NCBI GenBank assembly: GCA_012516295.1
Contig: JAAYWU010000237.1
Location: 1 to 6,968 of the forward strand
Length of the DNA stretch: 6,968 nt
Direction of reading: 5' to 3'
Origin: Clostridiales bacterium
GTDB taxonomy: Bacteria; Bacillota; Clostridia; Oscillospirales; Acutalibacteraceae
The translations under genes were made by a program, and so were the position numbers. How positions within the stretch are numbered: the stretch's first letter is position 1; each line of letters starts with the position of its first letter. The notes under the pieces were generated by a model. That model was not told the origin of the DNA and did not search any database. It was given only the letters and a program-made list of their open reading frames with translations. Positions 4,411-6,968 of this stretch are shown here, one piece after another.

Positions 4411-6968
4411 ATGAAACGGATTGATATTGTGCGAAAAAGACTGGGCGAGCTGTCGGCGAAGGGGGGAGTCACCGCCGGGGAACTTGCGAAAGATCTGGGG
4501 CTTTCGCGCGCGAATGTGAGTAGTGATTTGAATAGGATGTGTAACGAGGGAAGCGTGGAGAAATTTGGAACAAGGCCGGTGTATTACAAAATTTCTTCCG
4601 CAGCGGCTGCGGAAGAACAGAATGCGGGGGCTTTGCTGGACCGTTTTGTCCGCGATAACCCCAGCTTGTACCATTGTGTCGAACAGGCAAAAGCCGCCGT
4701 ACTGTATCCTCCGCACGGCATGCATATGCTTCTTTTCGGGGAAACAGGCGTGGGGAAATCCATGTTTGCCGAACTGATTTATCAATACGCACGCGACCGG
4801 AAATGCGTAGGGAAGGATGCGCCTTTCATCGTTTTTAATTGCGCGGATTATGCAAACAACCCCCAGTTGTTGGTCAGCCAGCTTATGGGAACAAAAAAGG
4901 GCGCTTATACCGGCGCGGATACGGACAAGCCCGGCCTGCTTGAAAAAGCGGACGGCGGATTTTTGTTTTTGGACGAAGTGCACCGCCTTCCTCCCCAGGG
5001 GCAGGAAATGCTGTTCACCTTTATTGACAGGGGCGTTTACCGGCGTCTGGGCGAAACGGAAAATGAGAGAAAAGCGACGGTCCTGCTCATTTGCGCCACC
5101 ACAGAAGACCCGGATTCCACTTTGCTGAAAACATTTGTCCGCAGAATCCCCATGATTATAAAGATCCCGAATTTAAGCGAAAGGAACATGGATGAAAGGC
5201 TCAACCTGATCAGCCATTTCTTTCGCAACGAATCGGCCCGGCTCGGCAAGCCGATTTCCGTTTCCGTAAATTCCATGCGCGCCCTGCTGAGTTATCGCTG
5301 TCCAAACAATGTCGGCCAGTTGAAGAATGATATCCTGATTATCTGCGCGAAGGCGTATTCGGACTATATTTCGGGCAAAAAAGAGGATTTGCGTGTGGTC
5401 AGCTTTGATCTGCCGGATTACATAAAACAGGGGCTCTATCTGGAAACCACCCATCGCCAAATTTGGAACCGGCTCATTGGAATCAACAAGCGTTACTGCG
5501 TGTTTGACAGCAGCTCGAAAGAATTGCTGCTGCGGAACAATGAGGACGCGGAAAATATATACGAGATGATCGAAACCCGGATGCAGGAGCTGAAGGAGCG
5601 CGGTATCTCTGACGAAGAGATCAGTAAGGAGATCAGCAACGAAATCCGCCTGTATTATAAAAATTTTCTTGATATTTCAGAGCATCCGCAGGATTTCTCA
5701 AGCATAACAAACCTTGTCGGCGTCGAACTAATGGCGGCGGTTGACAAAATTCTTATGGAAGCACAGAAAAAATTAGCCCGCGATTTTGGAAACAACATCC
5801 GGTATGGTCTGGCCGTACATATTTATAACTCTATTACCCGGGTAAGAAGGGGCCGCAAAATCATCAATCCGCAGTTAAATCTCATCCGCAAAGAGCATGC
5901 CGCCGAATTTTCCGTTGCGCTGGACAGCCTGAAAATCCTCAATCAGGAATTCAACCTCACCATGCCCATTGATGAAGCCGGATTTTTGGCGGTCTTTTTT
6001 GACATTGACCACCTTGTCCGCATCAAGGAAAACGAAAAGGTACAGGTGATTGTGGTTGCCCACGGCACCACAACCGCCTCTTCGATGGCGTCCGTGGCAA
6101 ACCGTTTGCTCGATATGAACTGTGTGATCGGGATTGATGCTTCCCTGGATGAGAACCCGCAGAAGGTCTATTCCAGATTGAAAGAGCGCCTTCTGCGCCT
6201 GCCGCAGAAAAGCAATTTGCTCCTGCTGGTGGATATGGGATCTCTGACGAATTTTTCCTCCGATCTTGAGGAGGAACTGAAAATCCAGGTGAAAACAATT
6301 CCTCTGGTCAGCACGCTGCATGTTATTGAAGCCGCCCGGAAGGCCGCTTTGGGATACCCCCTCGACTATGTGTATCAGGAGACCTTATCGGTAAATGAAT
6401 TGCTTACGGGAACCTCCCGGTCGGCGCCGAACAAGAACAAGCTGGCAAAGATGTTTATCCTCACCATTTGCACACCCGGGGAAGGAAGCGCTCAGCTTCT
6501 AAAGAATATTTTGGACAGCCAGCTGAATTATCACAACGCTGTTTGCGAAACAATCGCGCTGAAGCTGGCGGATACGGAAAGCATTTCCACCCGGCTGGCT
6601 TCCATCCGCAATATCGGGAAGATCATCTGTATCGTCAGCACGTTTAAAATCGACCTGGATGTTGCACAGTTCGGTCTGACCGATGTGTTGGAAGGGAATG
6701 CGGTGCAGGAAATACAAAGGATTATTGATAAGGAAAACACCCTAATTGAAATTGGGCATACCCTTGCCAACATGCTGAAAAATATCAATAGTCATCACAT
6801 TTTTGATGATATCCGCAGCGTAATCCAGCAGATTGAAACGCAAATAGAAAGGCAGCTGCTTTCCGATGTGCTGGTCGGCGTGTTTTGCCATATCGCCTGT
6901 ATGGTTGACCGCATCCTGGGAAAGTCTCCGCTCAGTGAATTTCCGGATAAACAAGCTTATATCGAAAA
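4411..6968 (+). CDS. LevR-type sigma-54-dependent PTS regulator (PRD protein), 3' end cut by window edge
   Basis: The frame is open from ATG 4411 to the edge (852 codons); LevR is about 940 residues, so roughly 80-90 are missing. Order of domains: winged HTH (about 7-57); AAA+ domain (about 85-320) with Walker A GETGVGKS (110-117), sigma-54-contacting loop GAYTGA (164-169), Walker B FLFLDE (184-189) and the arginine-rich FVRRIP (242-247); PRD1 (about 435-535, His470); EIIA-Man-like domain with AHGTT and His551; EIIB-like domain with Cys687 in TICTPGEG; and the start of PRD2 with His827. As known for LevR, phosphorylation by HPr and by the cognate PTS on such His residues sets activity, while the AAA+ domain opens sigma-54 promoters. 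PRD1 lacks the second conserved His (Phe529 instead). The gene is divergent from the PTS operon, across 258 bp holding a sigma-54 promoter, so it is almost certainly its activator. LevR-like activators of Lac-family operons (CelR/LacR type) are known in Listeria. Confidence 0.93.
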   Translation, partial: MKRIDIVRKRLGELSAKGGVTAGELAKDLGLSRANVSSDLNRMCNEGSVEKFGTRPVYYKISSAAAAEEQNAGALLDRFVRDNPSLYHCVEQAKAAVLYPPHGMHMLLFGETGVGKSMFAELIYQYARDRKCVGKDAPFIVFNCADYANNPQLLVSQLMGTKKGAYTGADTDKPGLLEKADGGFLFLDEVHRLPPQGQEMLFTFIDRGVYRRLGETENERKATVLLICATTEDPDSTLLKTFVRRIPMIIKIPNLSERNMDERLNLISHFFRNESARLGKPISVSVNSMRALLSYRCPNNVGQLKNDILIICAKAYSDYISGKKEDLRVVSFDLPDYIKQGLYLETTHRQIWNRLIGINKRYCVFDSSSKELLLRNNEDAENIYEMIETRMQELKERGISDEEISKEISNEIRLYYKNFLDISEHPQDFSSITNLVGVELMAAVDKILMEAQKKLARDFGNNIRYGLAVHIYNSITRVRRGRKIINPQLNLIRKEHAAEFSVALDSLKILNQEFNLTMPIDEAGFLAVFFDIDHLVRIKENEKVQVIVVAHGTTTASSMASVANRLLDMNCVIGIDASLDENPQKVYSRLKERLLRLPQKSNLLLLVDMGSLTNFSSDLEEELKIQVKTIPLVSTLHVIEAARKAALGYPLDYVYQETLSVNELLTGTSRSAPNKNKLAKMFILTICTPGEGSAQLLKNILDSQLNYHNAVCETIALKLADTESISTRLASIRNIGKIICIVSTFKIDLDVAQFGLTDVLEGNAVQEIQRIIDKENTLIEIGHTLANMLKNINSHHIFDDIRSVIQQIETQIERQLLSDVLVGVFCHIACMVDRILGKSPLSEFPDKQAYIE

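Noticed and set aside
4384..4983. 199-codon open frame on the minus strand over the regulator start
   Set aside because: It is antisense to the HTH and AAA+ coding region, which has clear motifs, and its translation shows no recognisable domain. It also runs across the regulator's start codon and leader.
5875..6321. 148-codon minus-strand open frame inside the regulator
   Set aside because: It is a shadow of the PRD1 and EIIA-like coding region; no motif or plausible ribosome binding site supports it.

Overview
This window carries a sugar phosphotransferase (PTS) locus of the lactose/cellobiose (Lac) family, with its divergently transcribed sigma-54-dependent regulator. The gene families, the strong AGGAGG-type ribosome binding sites and the GrdB-like protein suggest an anaerobic Bacillota (Firmicutes) genome, probably Clostridia-like. 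No rRNA, tRNA or housekeeping gene is present to fix the taxon more closely.

Layout. The minus strand is read from right to left from a near-perfect sigma-54 promoter at 4203-4218. It holds EIIA (3844-4152), a first EIIB (3532-3831), a short protein matching only the N-terminal domain of glycine/sarcosine/betaine reductase component B (2940-3470), a second EIIB (2536-2865) and the membrane permease EIIC (1211-2539). Two hairpins follow (1168-1197 and 1104-1120), both with T-tracts in the operon direction. The next gene on the same strand starts at 1055 and runs off the left edge. It belongs to the DUF871/MupG family of 6-phospho-N-acetylmuramidases. On the plus strand, from 4411 to the right edge, lies a LevR-type activator (HTH, AAA+ with a GAYTGA loop, PRD, EIIA-like, EIIB-like, PRD). 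It has its own sigma-A-type promoter at 4347-4375.

How it fits together (inference). The regulator would sense PTS phosphorylation state through its PRD and EII-like domains, bind upstream of the operon (candidate inverted repeat 4287-4321) and drive sigma-54 RNA polymerase from 4203-4218. EIIA, EIIB and EIIC would import and 6-phosphorylate a disaccharide-like substrate. The MupG-family hydrolase is a natural candidate to cleave the product, which would point to a peptidoglycan-derived or related glycoside, although the terminators leave its co-expression open. The odd parts are the stand-alone GrdB N-terminal domain between two EIIB paralogues, and an EIIC with Ala where the family usually has His in its FGIHG motif. 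Together they make this more than a routine cellobiose operon.
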